From: Streptomyces sp. NBC_01314
GTDB taxonomy: Bacteria > Actinomycetota > Actinomycetes > Streptomycetales > Streptomycetaceae
Direction: 5' to 3'
Length of the DNA: 64,000 bases
Assembly: GCF_041435215.1 (NCBI RefSeq)
Contig: NZ_CP108394.1
Coordinates: 2,046,001 to 2,110,000, forward strand
Shown: positions 16,738 through 25,351 of the stretch, one piece after another
Layout: every line of letters begins with the position of its first letter
Numbering within the stretch: the stretch's first letter is position 1
Position numbers and translations under genes: made by a program
The notes under the pieces: model-generated
The model's database searches: none
What the model saw: the letters and a program-made list of their open reading frames with translations, nothing else
Told to the model about the DNA's origin: nothing

Positions 16738-18099
16738 TCATGCGTCCGGCTTCCTCGCCGCCACGGCCGCCAGCAGCCGGTCGCGTGACTCCTCGACCAG
16801 ACGGCGGGCCCGGCCGGTGTCCGCGAGCAGCCTGCCGTCGCGCTTGCGGACCACGCCGTCGACGATGACCGTGTCCACGTTGGACACGTCGGCGCTGAGG
16901 GTCACGGCGGCCGCCACGTCGTGCACGGGCGCCATGTTGAGGGCGGTGGCGTCGAGTGCGACGATGTCGGCCCTCTTGCCGGGGGTGAGGGAGCCGGTAC
17001 GGTCCTCCACACCGGCCACATGGGCACCGTTGAGCGTGGCGATCCCCAACATCTGACGTGCCGTCAACATCGTTGCGGGGACGGGTAGGTTCGCCTGCCA
17101 GCAGTCGGCGTTGACCCGGGCCCGTTCGGCGGCGAAGGCGGCCCGGATCTGGGTGAACATGTCGCCGGGCACGGTGGTGACGACGTCGATGCTCAGGGAC
17201 GGCCGCAACCCGTGTTCGATCGCCTGCATCACGGGCGGCCAGCCGTGGCCCATCTGGGTCTCCACCTGGGCGGCGATGGACACCGTGCCGCCGCTGTCGG
17301 CCACCATCCGCCACTCGTCCTCACTGAGGTGGCAGCAGTGGACGTAGGTCGTGTCGGGGCCGAGCAGGTCCAGCTCGCGCAGCTGCCTGACCATGCCGAA
17401 GCGTCCGGCCAGGCGGCCCATGGCGACGTGCACGGTGATCGGGATGCCCAGTTCGCGGGCGAGGCCCCATTCCTGGGTGACGACGTCGTTGGTGCAGAAG
17501 CCGGGGCCGCGCGTGGCCAGCGCCATGGTGAGCAGGCCGTCGTCGGAGGCGAAGTGCCGGTCACGGATACGGCGTACGTCGTCGCCGGGTACCGCGATCC
17601 CGCTGTCGAACCAGTAGTCGGCGAGGGAGGTGTTGGCGCTGCCGTACGCGTACTGGGCGCGGATGCCGGTCTCCGTCAGAGCCTGGATCGCGGCGTCCGG
17701 GTGCTCGGGTGTGTTGTTGATGTGCGACCAGTCGACGAGGGTGGTGATGCCCGCGTTGAGGCACTCCAGGGTGCCGGCCAGGTTGCCCGCGTACACGTCC
17801 TCCGGGGTGTAGACGGGCGCGAAGGTGTCGAGGACGTCGACGAAGTAGTCGTCGAGGGTGGCGTCGGGGGCGCAGCCGCGGATCGACGCCTCCCAGGTGT
17901 GGCGGTGGGTGTCGACGAAGCCGGGGATGACGATGCGGCCGGCCATGTCGAGCACCTCGGCGTCCACGTCCGCGTCGATATCGCGTTCGACCGCCGTGAT
18001 CGTGCCGTCCTCGATGAGAATGTCGCCCTCGGGCAGGTCGCCGATGTCCGGATCCATCGAGACGACATGGCCCGAGCGCAGGAGCATCCGTTTGGTCAT
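16738..18099 (-). CDS. Amidohydrolase of the ATZ/TRZ (8-oxoguanine deaminase-like) family
   Basis: The 453-residue protein is a metal-dependent (beta/alpha)8 hydrolase with FVDTHRHTW (metal ligands near residue 64), ITVHVAMG, VHCCHLSEDEW and SIDVVTT. The N- and C-terminal strands form the usual composite beta-sandwich (GSLTPGKRADIVALDA). Members deaminate or dechlorinate triazines, guanine derivatives or S-adenosylhomocysteine-like compounds; the substrate cannot be read from sequence. GAGGAACGGCG precedes the ATG at 18099. It is convergent with dps (23 bp apart). Confidence 0.86.
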   Translation of the reverse strand: MTKRMLLRSGHVVSMDPDIGDLPEGDILIEDGTITAVERDIDADVDAEVLDMAGRIVIPGFVDTHRHTWEASIRGCAPDATLDDYFVDVLDTFAPVYTPEDVYAGNLAGTLECLNAGITTLVDWSHINNTPEHPDAAIQALTETGIRAQYAYGSANTSLADYWFDSGIAVPGDDVRRIRDRHFASDDGLLTMALATRGPGFCTNDVVTQEWGLARELGIPITVHVAMGRLAGRFGMVRQLRELDLLGPDTTYVHCCHLSEDEWRMVADSGGTVSIAAQVETQMGHGWPPVMQAIEHGLRPSLSIDVVTTVPGDMFTQIRAAFAAERARVNADCWQANLPVPATMLTARQMLGIATLNGAHVAGVEDRTGSLTPGKRADIVALDATALNMAPVHDVAAAVTLSADVSNVDTVIVDGVVRKRDGRLLADTGRARRLVEESRDRLLAAVAARKPDA

Positions 18100-18144
18100 C
18101 GCCGTTCCTCCCAGAGGTGCGTCCGCGTGAAAGCTGACGGGCAG

Positions 18145-18625
18145 TCAGTATGCGGTGAGATCACGGACCGTCCTCGTGACCCGGCCGACGGTGGGGAGGA
18201 CCGACTCCTCCAGGGTGTCGGCGAACGGCAGCGGCACGCACTCCCCCGCCACCCGCCGGACGGGCGCGTCCAGCAGCAGCCCGAGGCCCTCGTCGGCGAC
18301 GACCGACACGAGGGGTTCGAGCACAAGGGCCTCCTCGCCGTGGTTCGCTCGCACGGACCTCACGCCTGGTGACCGTCGAGGAGAACCCGTACCAGGGCGG
18401 CGGGGGCGGACAGAAGACCACCGGGACGTCGCTGCGGACGGCGGGCGTCGACGGTGCAGCGATCTTCAGGCCGGGGACGGCCGACGCCAGTTCTCGGTGG
18501 TGGCCCGGGAGTGCTCGGCGCCGAAGCCGAAGCCGCCGCCGTCGGCGGTGCGGACGACGAGCGGGACCTTGATCGCCTGACCGCCGCCCGTCATGTAGCG
18601 GACCTCGGGTATCTCGTTGGCGAAG
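18145..18625 (-). pseudogene. Remnant of alpha-ketoacid dehydrogenase E1 beta subunit
   Basis: Minus-strand fragments in different frames match the E1-beta (transketolase-like) order. They are ANEIPEVRYMTGGGQAIKVP and VVRTADGGGFGFGAEHSRAT, then after a frameshift near 18495 ASAVPGLKIAAPSTPA and VPVVFCP, then GLLLDAPVRRVAGECVPLPF with the C-terminal stretch to a stop at 18145. The N-terminal half is missing and the middle is deleted, so the gene is dead. It lies just downstream of the flavin monooxygenase operon and may be what remains of an acetoin or branched-chain dehydrogenase cluster. Confidence 0.75.
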
Positions 18626-18692
18626 GGCTACCCGGCGCTCGGGCGGGGCGGGGTGGGTTCCGCTCTCCGGCGCTCGCCGGGTGCCGCTGTGG

Positions 18693-20039
18693 CTAGGACA
18701 GTGCCTCCAGCCCCAGGTGGTCGCGGAGGGTCGTGCCCGCGTAGTCCGTGCGGAAGACACCCCGTTCCTGGAGCAGGGGGACGACCTTGTCGGCGAAGGG
18801 GTCGAGGCCGGTGGGGGTGATGTGGGGGACGAGGATGAAGCCGTCGGCGGCGTCGGACTGGACGTAGTCGTTGACGGTGCGAGCGACCGTCTCCGGCGAG
18901 CCGATGAAGTTCTGCCGGTTGCCGGTCTCGATGACCAGGTCGCGGATGGACCAGTTGCGGGCGGCGGCGAGCTCCCGCCATTCACGGGCGGTGGCGAGCG
19001 GGTCGCGGTACATGCGGACCTGGGCGCGGCCCTTGGAGATGTGGGTGTCGCTGATGTCCGGGTCGATGTCGGGGAGCGGGCCGTCGGGGTCGTAGGAGGA
19101 CAGGTCCCGGTTCCAGACGAACTCCAGGTGCTTGAGGGCGGTGGCGCCGCTGACCTGCTGGCGGCGGACGTCGTGGGCGAGTTCCTCCGCCTCCTCGTCG
19201 GTATCGCCGAGAATGAAGCTGGCCGCGGGCAGGATGAGCAGTTGGTCCTCGCGGCGGCCGTACTTGGCGAGACGGTTCTTGACGTCGGTGTAGAAGGCCC
19301 GGCCCGCGTCCGGGCTCGCGTACCGGCTGAAGATGGCGTCGGCGCCGGCGGCGGCGAACTCGCGGCCCTCGTCGGAGTCGCCCGCCTGGAAGACGACCGG
19401 CCGGCCCTGGGGTGAGCGCGGGACGTTGAACCGGCCCTCGATGTCGAAGTGCTGCCCGGTGTGGACGAAGGCTCCGGCCTTCGCGTCCCGCAGGAAGACG
19501 CCCGTCTCCTGGTCGGCGACGATCTCGCCCCCGTCCCAGGAGTCGAAGAGTTCGTTCGCCGTGGCCAGGAACTCCTTGGCGCGGGAGTAGCGCTCCTCCT
19601 GCGGCAGGAAGCCGCCCCGGCGGAAGTTCTCACCGGTGAAAGCGTCCCAGGAGGTGACGACGTTCCACGCGGCGCGACCGCCGGAGAGGTGGTCGAGGCT
19701 CGCGAACTGGCGGGCCACCTCGTACGGCTCGTTGAAGGTGGAGTTGATGGTGCCGGTCAGCCCGAGATGTTCGGTGACGGCGGCGAGCGCGGCGAGGACG
19801 GTGAAGGTGTCGGGGCGGCCGACGACGTCCAAGTCGTAGATTCTGCCGCCCTGTTCACGAAGTCGGAGGCCCTCCGCGAGGAACAGGAAGTCGAACTTGG
19901 CGCGCTCGGCGGTCCGCGCGAAGTGCGCGAAGGAGCTGAACTCGATGTGGCTGCCGGCCTCGGGGTCGCTCCATACGGTGGTGTTGTTGACGCCGGGGAA
20001 GTGGGCGGCCAAATGGATCTGCTTCAGGGGCTTGCTCAT
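18693..20039 (-). CDS. NtaA/DmoA-family FMN-dependent monooxygenase
   Basis: The 448-residue protein has the bacterial-luciferase-like TIM barrel with family signatures HLAAHFPGVNNTTVWSDP, SSFAHFARTAERAKFDFLFLAE, WNVVTSWD, and QAGDSDEGREFAA. Members oxidise nitrilotriacetate, dimethyl sulfide, dibenzothiophene sulfone or N-acetyl-S-(2-succino)cysteine (YxeK) using reduced FMN from a partner. Next to a polar-amino-acid-type ABC transporter and a GNAT it resembles the yxe organosulfur arrangement. GGGAGAA lies 9 bases before the ATG. It is 22 bp downstream of another luciferase-like gene in the same operon. Confidence 0.88.
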   Translation of the reverse strand: MSKPLKQIHLAAHFPGVNNTTVWSDPEAGSHIEFSSFAHFARTAERAKFDFLFLAEGLRLREQGGRIYDLDVVGRPDTFTVLAALAAVTEHLGLTGTINSTFNEPYEVARQFASLDHLSGGRAAWNVVTSWDAFTGENFRRGGFLPQEERYSRAKEFLATANELFDSWDGGEIVADQETGVFLRDAKAGAFVHTGQHFDIEGRFNVPRSPQGRPVVFQAGDSDEGREFAAAGADAIFSRYASPDAGRAFYTDVKNRLAKYGRREDQLLILPAASFILGDTDEEAEELAHDVRRQQVSGATALKHLEFVWNRDLSSYDPDGPLPDIDPDISDTHISKGRAQVRMYRDPLATAREWRELAAARNWSIRDLVIETGNRQNFIGSPETVARTVNDYVQSDAADGFILVPHITPTGLDPFADKVVPLLQERGVFRTDYAGTTLRDHLGLEALS

Positions 20040-20061
20040 GGTGGTCGGTTCTCCCTACGGC

Positions 20062-21372
20062 TCAGACGGTCGCGGTCGCTACGGCGGCGTAGCGGTTGGC
20101 GGGGCGGGGCAGCCCCAGCAGGCCACGCAGGGTTTCGGCCTCGTAGGCGCGGCGGAAGGCGTCGCGGCGCTGCAGTTCGGGCACCAGGCCGCGGGTGATC
20201 GCCGGAAGGTCGTGGCCCACGACGCCGGGCCGCAGCCGAAAGCCGGTCAGACCGGCCGCCGCCAACTCCTGCAGCAGATCCGCAAGTTGGTTCGGTGTGC
20301 CGGTGAAGATCGGGGCGTCACTCGTGTACGGCTCACCCGCCAGCGCGTCGAGGCGCTCGCGCCGGGCCACCGCCTCGGCCGGGTCGTCGTCGAGGAAGAC
20401 CACCAGGTCGCCGAAGACGTGCAGCGGCTCGTCGGCACGCCCGGCGGCCCGCTGCTCCGCGCGGATCTCGGCGACGATCGCGCGCGCCTGGTCGGTGTCG
20501 TGCGGGGTGACGTAGCCGATGTCGGCCTGGCGGGCCACCAGCCGGTACGGGACGGTGTCGTGGGCGAGGACGGTCACGATGGGCTGGCCCTGCGGAGGAC
20601 GTGGCGTGATGGAGGGGCCCTTGACGCTGAAGTGGCGGCCCTCGAAGTCGATGTAGTGCAGCTTGTCGCGGTCGATGAAGCGGCCGGTGGCCACGTCCCG
20701 GATCTCCGCGTCGTCCTCCCAGCTGTCCCAGAGGCGGCGCACGACCTCGACGTAGTCGGCGGCCTCGTCGAACAGCTCGGTCACGGCCTCCTGTGTGTCC
20801 GGGCTGTCGTAGGCCTCGATGCGCGGGATCGTACGGCGGCCGAAGTGGGCGGCCTCGTTCGGCCGGGCGGTGATCTGCACCCGGAGGCCGGCGCGGCCGG
20901 AGCTCACGTAGTCGAGGGTGGCGATCGCCTTGGAGATGTGGAAGGGCTCGGTGTGGGTGGCCACGACGGTCGGCACGATGCCTATGTGCCGGGTGAGGGG
21001 GGCGATCCGGGCCGCGACGAGGACGGCGTCCAGTCGGCCGCGGACCTGGTCGGTGCGCTCGTCCGGGTCCAGGAAGTGCGAGGACTGCGGGCCGAGACCG
21101 TCCTCGATGGTCACGAAGTCGAGCAGTCCGCGCTCGGCCTCGGCGACGAGGTCGGCCCAGTACCCGGCGGTGAACACCTCGCGAGGGCGGGCGACCGGCT
21201 CACGCCAGGAGGCGGGGTGCCATCCGGTGCCGTCGAGGGCGACGGCGAGGTGCAGGGCGGACGAGGCAGACGAGGAGGAAGGGGAGGGAAAAGGAGAGGA
21301 GGCAGAAGGAGGAGAGGCAGAAGGAGGAGAGGCAGAGGGCGAGGAGGAGGGGAAAGATGCAGCTGGGGACAC
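20062..21372 (-). CDS. LLM-class flavin-dependent monooxygenase
   Basis: The 436-residue protein follows the luciferase-like monooxygenase fold (LDFVTIEDGLGPQ, IGIVPTVVATHTEPFHISKA, DYVSSGRAGLRVQITARPNEA). Residues 1-40 are an extra low-complexity Ser/Pro/Ala stretch, encoded by a nearly exact 15-base purine-rich tandem repeat at about 21290-21350. The conserved fold begins near residue 40, so the repeat may be an expansion or the true start may be later. The frame starts at GTG 21372, 15 bp after the GNAT stop. Likely role: oxidation of an organosulfur compound together with the adjacent NtaA-type enzyme. Confidence 0.85.
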   Translation of the reverse strand: MSPAASFPSSSPSASPPSASPPSASSPFPSPSSSSASSALHLAVALDGTGWHPASWREPVARPREVFTAGYWADLVAEAERGLLDFVTIEDGLGPQSSHFLDPDERTDQVRGRLDAVLVAARIAPLTRHIGIVPTVVATHTEPFHISKAIATLDYVSSGRAGLRVQITARPNEAAHFGRRTIPRIEAYDSPDTQEAVTELFDEAADYVEVVRRLWDSWEDDAEIRDVATGRFIDRDKLHYIDFEGRHFSVKGPSITPRPPQGQPIVTVLAHDTVPYRLVARQADIGYVTPHDTDQARAIVAEIRAEQRAAGRADEPLHVFGDLVVFLDDDPAEAVARRERLDALAGEPYTSDAPIFTGTPNQLADLLQELAAAGLTGFRLRPGVVGHDLPAITRGLVPELQRRDAFRRAYEAETLRGLLGLPRPANRYAAVATATV

Positions 21373-21387
21373 GGGTGGGGTGCCTTC

Positions 21388-22221
21388 CTAGGAGGTTCGT
21401 ACGGCCCTCTCGCGGGGCGTTCCCGGGCTTCGGACCGCCAGGATCGTGGAGCTGCGGCGCAGGGTGAAGCCGATGGACTCGTAGAGCCGGATCGCGGTGA
21501 TGTTGTCGGCGGCGGCGTGCAGGAATGGTGTCTCGCCGCGTTCGCGGATGCCCGCGGCGACCGCGCGGACGAGCCGGGTGGCGAGGCCCTGTCCACGGTG
21601 GTCCGGATCGGTGCAGACCGCGCTGATCTCCGTCCAGCCGGGCGGGTGAATCCTCCCCCAGCCTCCGGCCGGGGGGACCCCCATCTCGCTTCGCTCGCCG
21701 GCCATGGCGATCAGCCGCCCCCGGTCCCGGATGCCGAGATACGTGCCCAGTTCGACGGTCCGCTTCAGGAAGGGGCCCGGTCTGGTGCGGGCGACCAGGT
21801 CCAGGATCTCGGGGACGTCGTCGAGCCCGAGCCGTACGGCTTCGGGCGCGGGCTCGGCCCGCAGCGCGGTGTCCACCAACTGGACACCCTGTCCGCCGCC
21901 GATCACCTCCCAGCCGTCCGGCACGTTGTGGACCGGCTTGATCCGTACGACGGCCCCCGCGCCGACGAGCCCGTGCAGGTCGGCCCAGGCGGCCGGGTCC
22001 TCGGGGTCGGCAAGGGCGCCGAAGGCGTAGACGTCGGCCGGATAGCGGGCGGCGGCGCCGACCCGTTCGGCGAAGCGGGCGTGCGGGCCGTCCAAGGAGG
22101 CCCAGACGGCGTTGTCGAGGACGGGTATGTCGAGTGCGGGCATGTCGGGGACTGGCATGTCGAGCGCGGCAGCGGGTGCGGACGGGACTCCGCCTCCGTG
22201 GAGGTCGGTCTGGTGGGCCAC
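21388..22221 (-). CDS. GNAT-family N-acetyltransferase
   Basis: The product is about 277 residues. The C-terminal half is a GNAT (FR47-like) domain: GTYLGIRDRGRLIAMAGER, WTEISAVCTDPDHRGQGLATRLV (acetyl-CoA pyrophosphate loop), NITAIRLYESIGF. Between GER and HPPGWTE there are about 13 extra residues (SEMGVPPAGGWGR) encoded by a palindromic Streptomyces repeat. GTG 22221, with AAAGGGG upstream, is preferred; ATG 22254 has no ribosome site. In the yxe analogy this enzyme would acetylate the amino group of the imported thioether amino acid. Confidence 0.8.
   Translation of the reverse strand: MAHQTDLHGGGVPSAPAAALDMPVPDMPALDIPVLDNAVWASLDGPHARFAERVGAAARYPADVYAFGALADPEDPAAWADLHGLVGAGAVVRIKPVHNVPDGWEVIGGGQGVQLVDTALRAEPAPEAVRLGLDDVPEILDLVARTRPGPFLKRTVELGTYLGIRDRGRLIAMAGERSEMGVPPAGGWGRIHPPGWTEISAVCTDPDHRGQGLATRLVRAVAAGIRERGETPFLHAAADNITAIRLYESIGFTLRRSSTILAVRSPGTPRERAVRTS
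21650..21695. repeat. Small palindromic repeat inserted in frame in the GNAT gene
   Basis: The stretch contains CCCCCAGCCTCCGGCCGGGG and GGGGGGACCCCC-type palindromes plus CGCTTCGCTCG. I recognise it as a dispersed short GC-rich repeat common in Streptomyces. It adds about 39 bases without breaking the reading frame, at a point where GNAT homologues are continuous. Confidence 0.6.
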
Positions 22222-22279
22222 GGAGGCGGAGCCCCTTTCTGTGTCAACGGGCATGCTGTGCAAGCGACATGACGGACAC

Positions 22280-23308
22280 TCAGGAGTTGGTGAGCGGCAG
22301 ACCCGGGGGGTTGACCTCGGACTTCTCCACGGACTCGTTGGGGAGGTTCCAGGCCTTCAGCCATTCGCCGTACTGGCCGTTGTCGATGAGGTGGTTGATG
22401 GCCTCGGCGAGAGGCTCGGCGAGACCGCTGCCCTTCTTCGCGGTCGCGGCGATCAGACCCTGGAGGGTCTCACCGGCACCGGAGAACTGGCCCGCGATAC
22501 GGGTCGCCTGGGGTGTCCCGGCGGTCTTGGCCGCGTGGTAGGCGAGGTTGGGGCTGGGACCGAAGTAGGCGTCGATCTTTCCGCTGCTCAGCGCCAGGTA
22601 GATGCTGTTGCTCTCCTGGAAGTACTTGACGGTGAGGGGCTTCTTGCCCTCCTTCGCCAGCTTCTCCTTCCACTCCAGGAGGATCTTCTCCTGGTTGGTG
22701 CCGTTGCCGACGGAGACCGTCCTGCCGGCGAGGTTCTCGTAGTCGCCGTCGAAGTTCCAGTCGCTGTCCTTCTTCGTCTCGAAGGCCAGGTCGTCCTTGC
22801 GGTAGGAGGCGAACTCGTACTTCTGCTTGCGCTCCTCGGTGTCGGTGATGTTGGAGAAGCCGACGTCGACCTTGCCGCTGTCGATGCCGATGAACAGGTT
22901 CTCCCAGGTCGACTGGCGCACCTCGGGTTCGAGACCGAGGACGGCGGCCACGAGTCTGGCGAGGTCGGGCTCGGAGCCCGTGAGCGTCTTCTGGTCGCTG
23001 CCGATGAAGCCGAGTGGCGGACTGCCGGACGGCAGCGTGCCCGATCCGATCACCAGCTTGCCGCTCTTCTTGATGGTGTCGGGCAGCTTGGCGCTGATGG
23101 ACTTCACCTCGGAGACCTTGATCTCGGTCTCCTTGGCGGCGCCGTTGGCGAGCCGTCCGACGGTGACCGTGCCGGCGGCCTCGGTCCTGGTGGCGGCCTC
23201 GGTGTCGCCTCCGCAGGCGGCGAGCCCGGTGGCGAGGGTGGCGGCGGCGGTCGCCGCGGTGATGCCGCGCAGCAGGCTGCGCCGGGAGAACCGGGTGTGC
23301 GTGGGCAT
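22280..23308 (-). CDS. ABC transporter substrate-binding lipoprotein (polar amino acid type)
   Basis: The 342-residue protein begins with RRSLLRG and a hydrophobic segment ending in the lipobox LAAC (Cys near residue 32), so it is exported, probably by Tat, and lipid-anchored. The mature part is a family 3 solute-binding protein: KLVIGSGTLPSGSPPLGF, ARLVAAVLGLEPEV, IDSGKVDVGFSNITDTEERK. The family binds amino acids and their thioether derivatives. AAGGACA precedes the ATG at 23308. It follows the permease and ATPase genes and precedes the GNAT in one operon. Confidence 0.92.
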   Translation of the reverse strand: MPTHTRFSRRSLLRGITAATAAATLATGLAACGGDTEAATRTEAAGTVTVGRLANGAAKETEIKVSEVKSISAKLPDTIKKSGKLVIGSGTLPSGSPPLGFIGSDQKTLTGSEPDLARLVAAVLGLEPEVRQSTWENLFIGIDSGKVDVGFSNITDTEERKQKYEFASYRKDDLAFETKKDSDWNFDGDYENLAGRTVSVGNGTNQEKILLEWKEKLAKEGKKPLTVKYFQESNSIYLALSSGKIDAYFGPSPNLAYHAAKTAGTPQATRIAGQFSGAGETLQGLIAATAKKGSGLAEPLAEAINHLIDNGQYGEWLKAWNLPNESVEKSEVNPPGLPLTNS

Positions 23309-23367
23309 GACTGTCCTTGTCGTTCGAGAGGTGTCGAGGGCGGTGCGGGGAAGCTCGAAGGGTTCGG

Positions 23368-24153
23368 TCAGAGGACCTTGCTGAGGAAGTCCTTGGTCCG
23401 TTCGTGCCGCGGCTTGTCCAGGACCTCCGAGGGCGGGCCCTGTTCGACGATCCGGCCGCCGTCGATGAAGACGACCCGGTCGGCGATCTCCCGGGCGAAG
23501 CCGATCTCGTGGGTGACGATCACCAGCGTGGTGCCGCCTCGCGCCAGGTCCTTGATGACGGCCAGGACTTCACCGACGAGTTCGGGATCGAGGGCGGAGG
23601 TCGGCTCGTCGAAGAGGATGACGCCGGGGCGCAGGGCGAGGGCGCGGGCGATCGCCACGCGCTGCTGCTGGCCGCCGGACAACTGCCGCGGGTAGGCGGC
23701 CGCCTTGTCGGCCAGGCCGACCCGGTCCAGGAGTTCGCGGGCGAGTTCGTCGGCCCGCGCCTTGCCGAGCTTTCCGGTCGCCACCGGGGCCGCGGCCACG
23801 TTCTCCAGCACGGTCAGGTGCGGGAAGAGGTTGAAGTTCTGGAAGACGAAGCCGATCCGGCCGCGCTGGGTGAGGATCGCCCGCTCGCTCAGCTCCTTCA
23901 GACGGTCGCCGTGCCGGCGTACGCCGATCAGCTCGCCGTTGACGCTGACGTGGCCGATCTCGGGCTTCTCCAGGTGGTTGACGACCCTGAGCAGCGTGGA
24001 CTTGCCGGAGCCGGACGGGCCGAGGATCACGGTGACCTCGCCGGGCCGAATGGTCAGGTCGACGCCGTTCAGGACCCGGTGGGTGCCGTACCACTTGTGC
24101 ACGTCGTGCACCTCGACGGTGGCAGCGGCGTTGTCGAGCGTCCCGGCGGTCAT
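23368..24153 (-). CDS. Amino acid-type ABC transporter ATP-binding protein
   Basis: The 261-residue protein has Walker A GPSGSGKST (residues 42-50), Q-loop FVFQNFNLFPH, signature LSGGQQQR, Walker B VILFDEPTSALD and the switch His in VTHEIGFARE. It energises uptake by the adjacent permease and binding protein. Its ATG at 24153 overlaps the permease stop (ATGA), so translation is coupled. Confidence 0.94.
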   Translation of the reverse strand: MTAGTLDNAAATVEVHDVHKWYGTHRVLNGVDLTIRPGEVTVILGPSGSGKSTLLRVVNHLEKPEIGHVSVNGELIGVRRHGDRLKELSERAILTQRGRIGFVFQNFNLFPHLTVLENVAAAPVATGKLGKARADELARELLDRVGLADKAAAYPRQLSGGQQQRVAIARALALRPGVILFDEPTSALDPELVGEVLAVIKDLARGGTTLVIVTHEIGFAREIADRVVFIDGGRIVEQGPPSEVLDKPRHERTKDFLSKVL

Positions 24154-25133
24154 ACGGCGGCCTCCTTGCGGATGCGGGCCCGGAGGTCGGTGGCACCGGA
24201 CCGCAGTTTCTGCAACGGCGTCGGCGGCAGGGTGCGGGTGGCGCCCCGGGCGTAGTACCGCTCGACGTAGAACTGGATGATCGAGACGACGCTGGTGAGG
24301 ATCAGGTACCAGACGGTGGAGACCAGCAGCAGCGGCACGATGTCGCCGGGATAGGTGGAGCCCATGGCCTGCGCGGTGCCGAAGAGGTCGAGCAGTGAGA
24401 CGTAGAAGACCAGCGAGGTGCTCTTGATCAGGCCGATCAGCTGGTTGACGTAGTTCGGGGTGATCGAGCGCAGGGCCTGCGGGAAGACGATCCTGCGGAA
24501 CTGGTAACCCTTCGGCAGACCGAGTGCGGAGGCCGCCTCGTGCTGGCCCTGGTCGACGGAGAGGATGCCGCCGCGGACGACCTCGGCCGCGTAGGCCGCC
24601 TCGTTGAGGCTGAGGCCGATGACGGCGACGGCCATGTCGGTGGCCAGGCGGGACTCGTCGAAGGTGAAGAACGCCGGGCCGAAGGGGACGCCGAGACTGA
24701 GCGTCTGGTACAGGGCGCTGAAGTTGTAGAGGAAGAGCAGGACGACGATCAGCGGGACCGAGCGCAGGGCCCAGATGTAGACCCAGCTGACGGAGCGCAG
24801 AACGGGACTCTTCGAGAGCCGGGCGAGGGCGAGGAGGACACCGCCGACGAGGCCCAACACCGCGCTGTAGGCGGCGACTTCGAGGGTGATGAGCAGTCCG
24901 TCGAGGATCGTCGGCCGCAGGAACCAGTAGGCGAAGCGGTCCCACTGGTAGAACGGGTTGGAGATCAGTCCGTGGACGAACTGGGCCGCGAGGACCAGCA
25001 CGACCGCGGTGGCGATCCAGCGGCCGGGGCGGCGCAGCGGCAGCACCTGCTGGGCGGTGAGTCGCTTCGACGGGGTGTCGGCGGGCGGCGGCGCCTCGGT
25101 CAAGGACACGGTGGTGCCTGGGGGTTCACTCAT
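24150..25133 (-). CDS. Amino acid-type ABC transporter permease
   Basis: The 327-residue membrane protein has the HisM/GlnP-type permease domain (ILDGLLITLEVAAYSAVLG, SVPLIVVLLFLYN). The EAA loop is GQHEAASALGLPKGYQFRRI, where the ATPase docks. Five to six membrane segments are evident. The first 40 residues are a soluble, proline-rich tail. ATG 25133 is preferred over TTG 25136. It is the first structural gene of the operon, 218 bp downstream of a leader ORF. Confidence 0.92.
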   Translation of the reverse strand: MSEPPGTTVSLTEAPPPADTPSKRLTAQQVLPLRRPGRWIATAVVLVLAAQFVHGLISNPFYQWDRFAYWFLRPTILDGLLITLEVAAYSAVLGLVGGVLLALARLSKSPVLRSVSWVYIWALRSVPLIVVLLFLYNFSALYQTLSLGVPFGPAFFTFDESRLATDMAVAVIGLSLNEAAYAAEVVRGGILSVDQGQHEAASALGLPKGYQFRRIVFPQALRSITPNYVNQLIGLIKSTSLVFYVSLLDLFGTAQAMGSTYPGDIVPLLLVSTVWYLILTSVVSIIQFYVERYYARGATRTLPPTPLQKLRSGATDLRARIRKEAAV

Positions 25134-25183
25134 CAAGGGCTCCGGAAGAGTGTCGAAACCCCAGGCGACGCAGGTGACTTCGG

Positions 25184-25215
25184 CCGTCCGGCGGACGAGG
25201 GCACTCGCCGGACGG
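25184..25215 (-). terminator. Hairpin between leader ORF and permease, candidate attenuator
   Basis: A perfect 10-bp GC-rich stem (CCGTCCGGCG with CGCCGGACGG) encloses a 12-base loop between the leader ORF stop at 25352 and the permease start at 25133. Its place fits transcription attenuation or sequestration controlled by leader translation. No U-tract follows, as is common in Streptomyces. Confidence 0.45.
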
Positions 25216-25351
25216 CGGACACGGAAGACACACGGATGCGCACGACACCGGGGCTGGCGGAGAGAGGCGGACCGCTGGTGCGGTGCCTCAGGGGTTCAGG
25301 GAACCGTCAGCCTCGACGGGAGCGCGGCGCCGGGTCGGAGCCCGGACCGCG

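Noticed and set aside
19897..22272. A 791-codon plus-strand ORF across the LLM and GNAT genes
   Set aside because: Its translation is Gly/Arg/Val-rich with no motif, while the minus strand carries two enzymes with family signatures.
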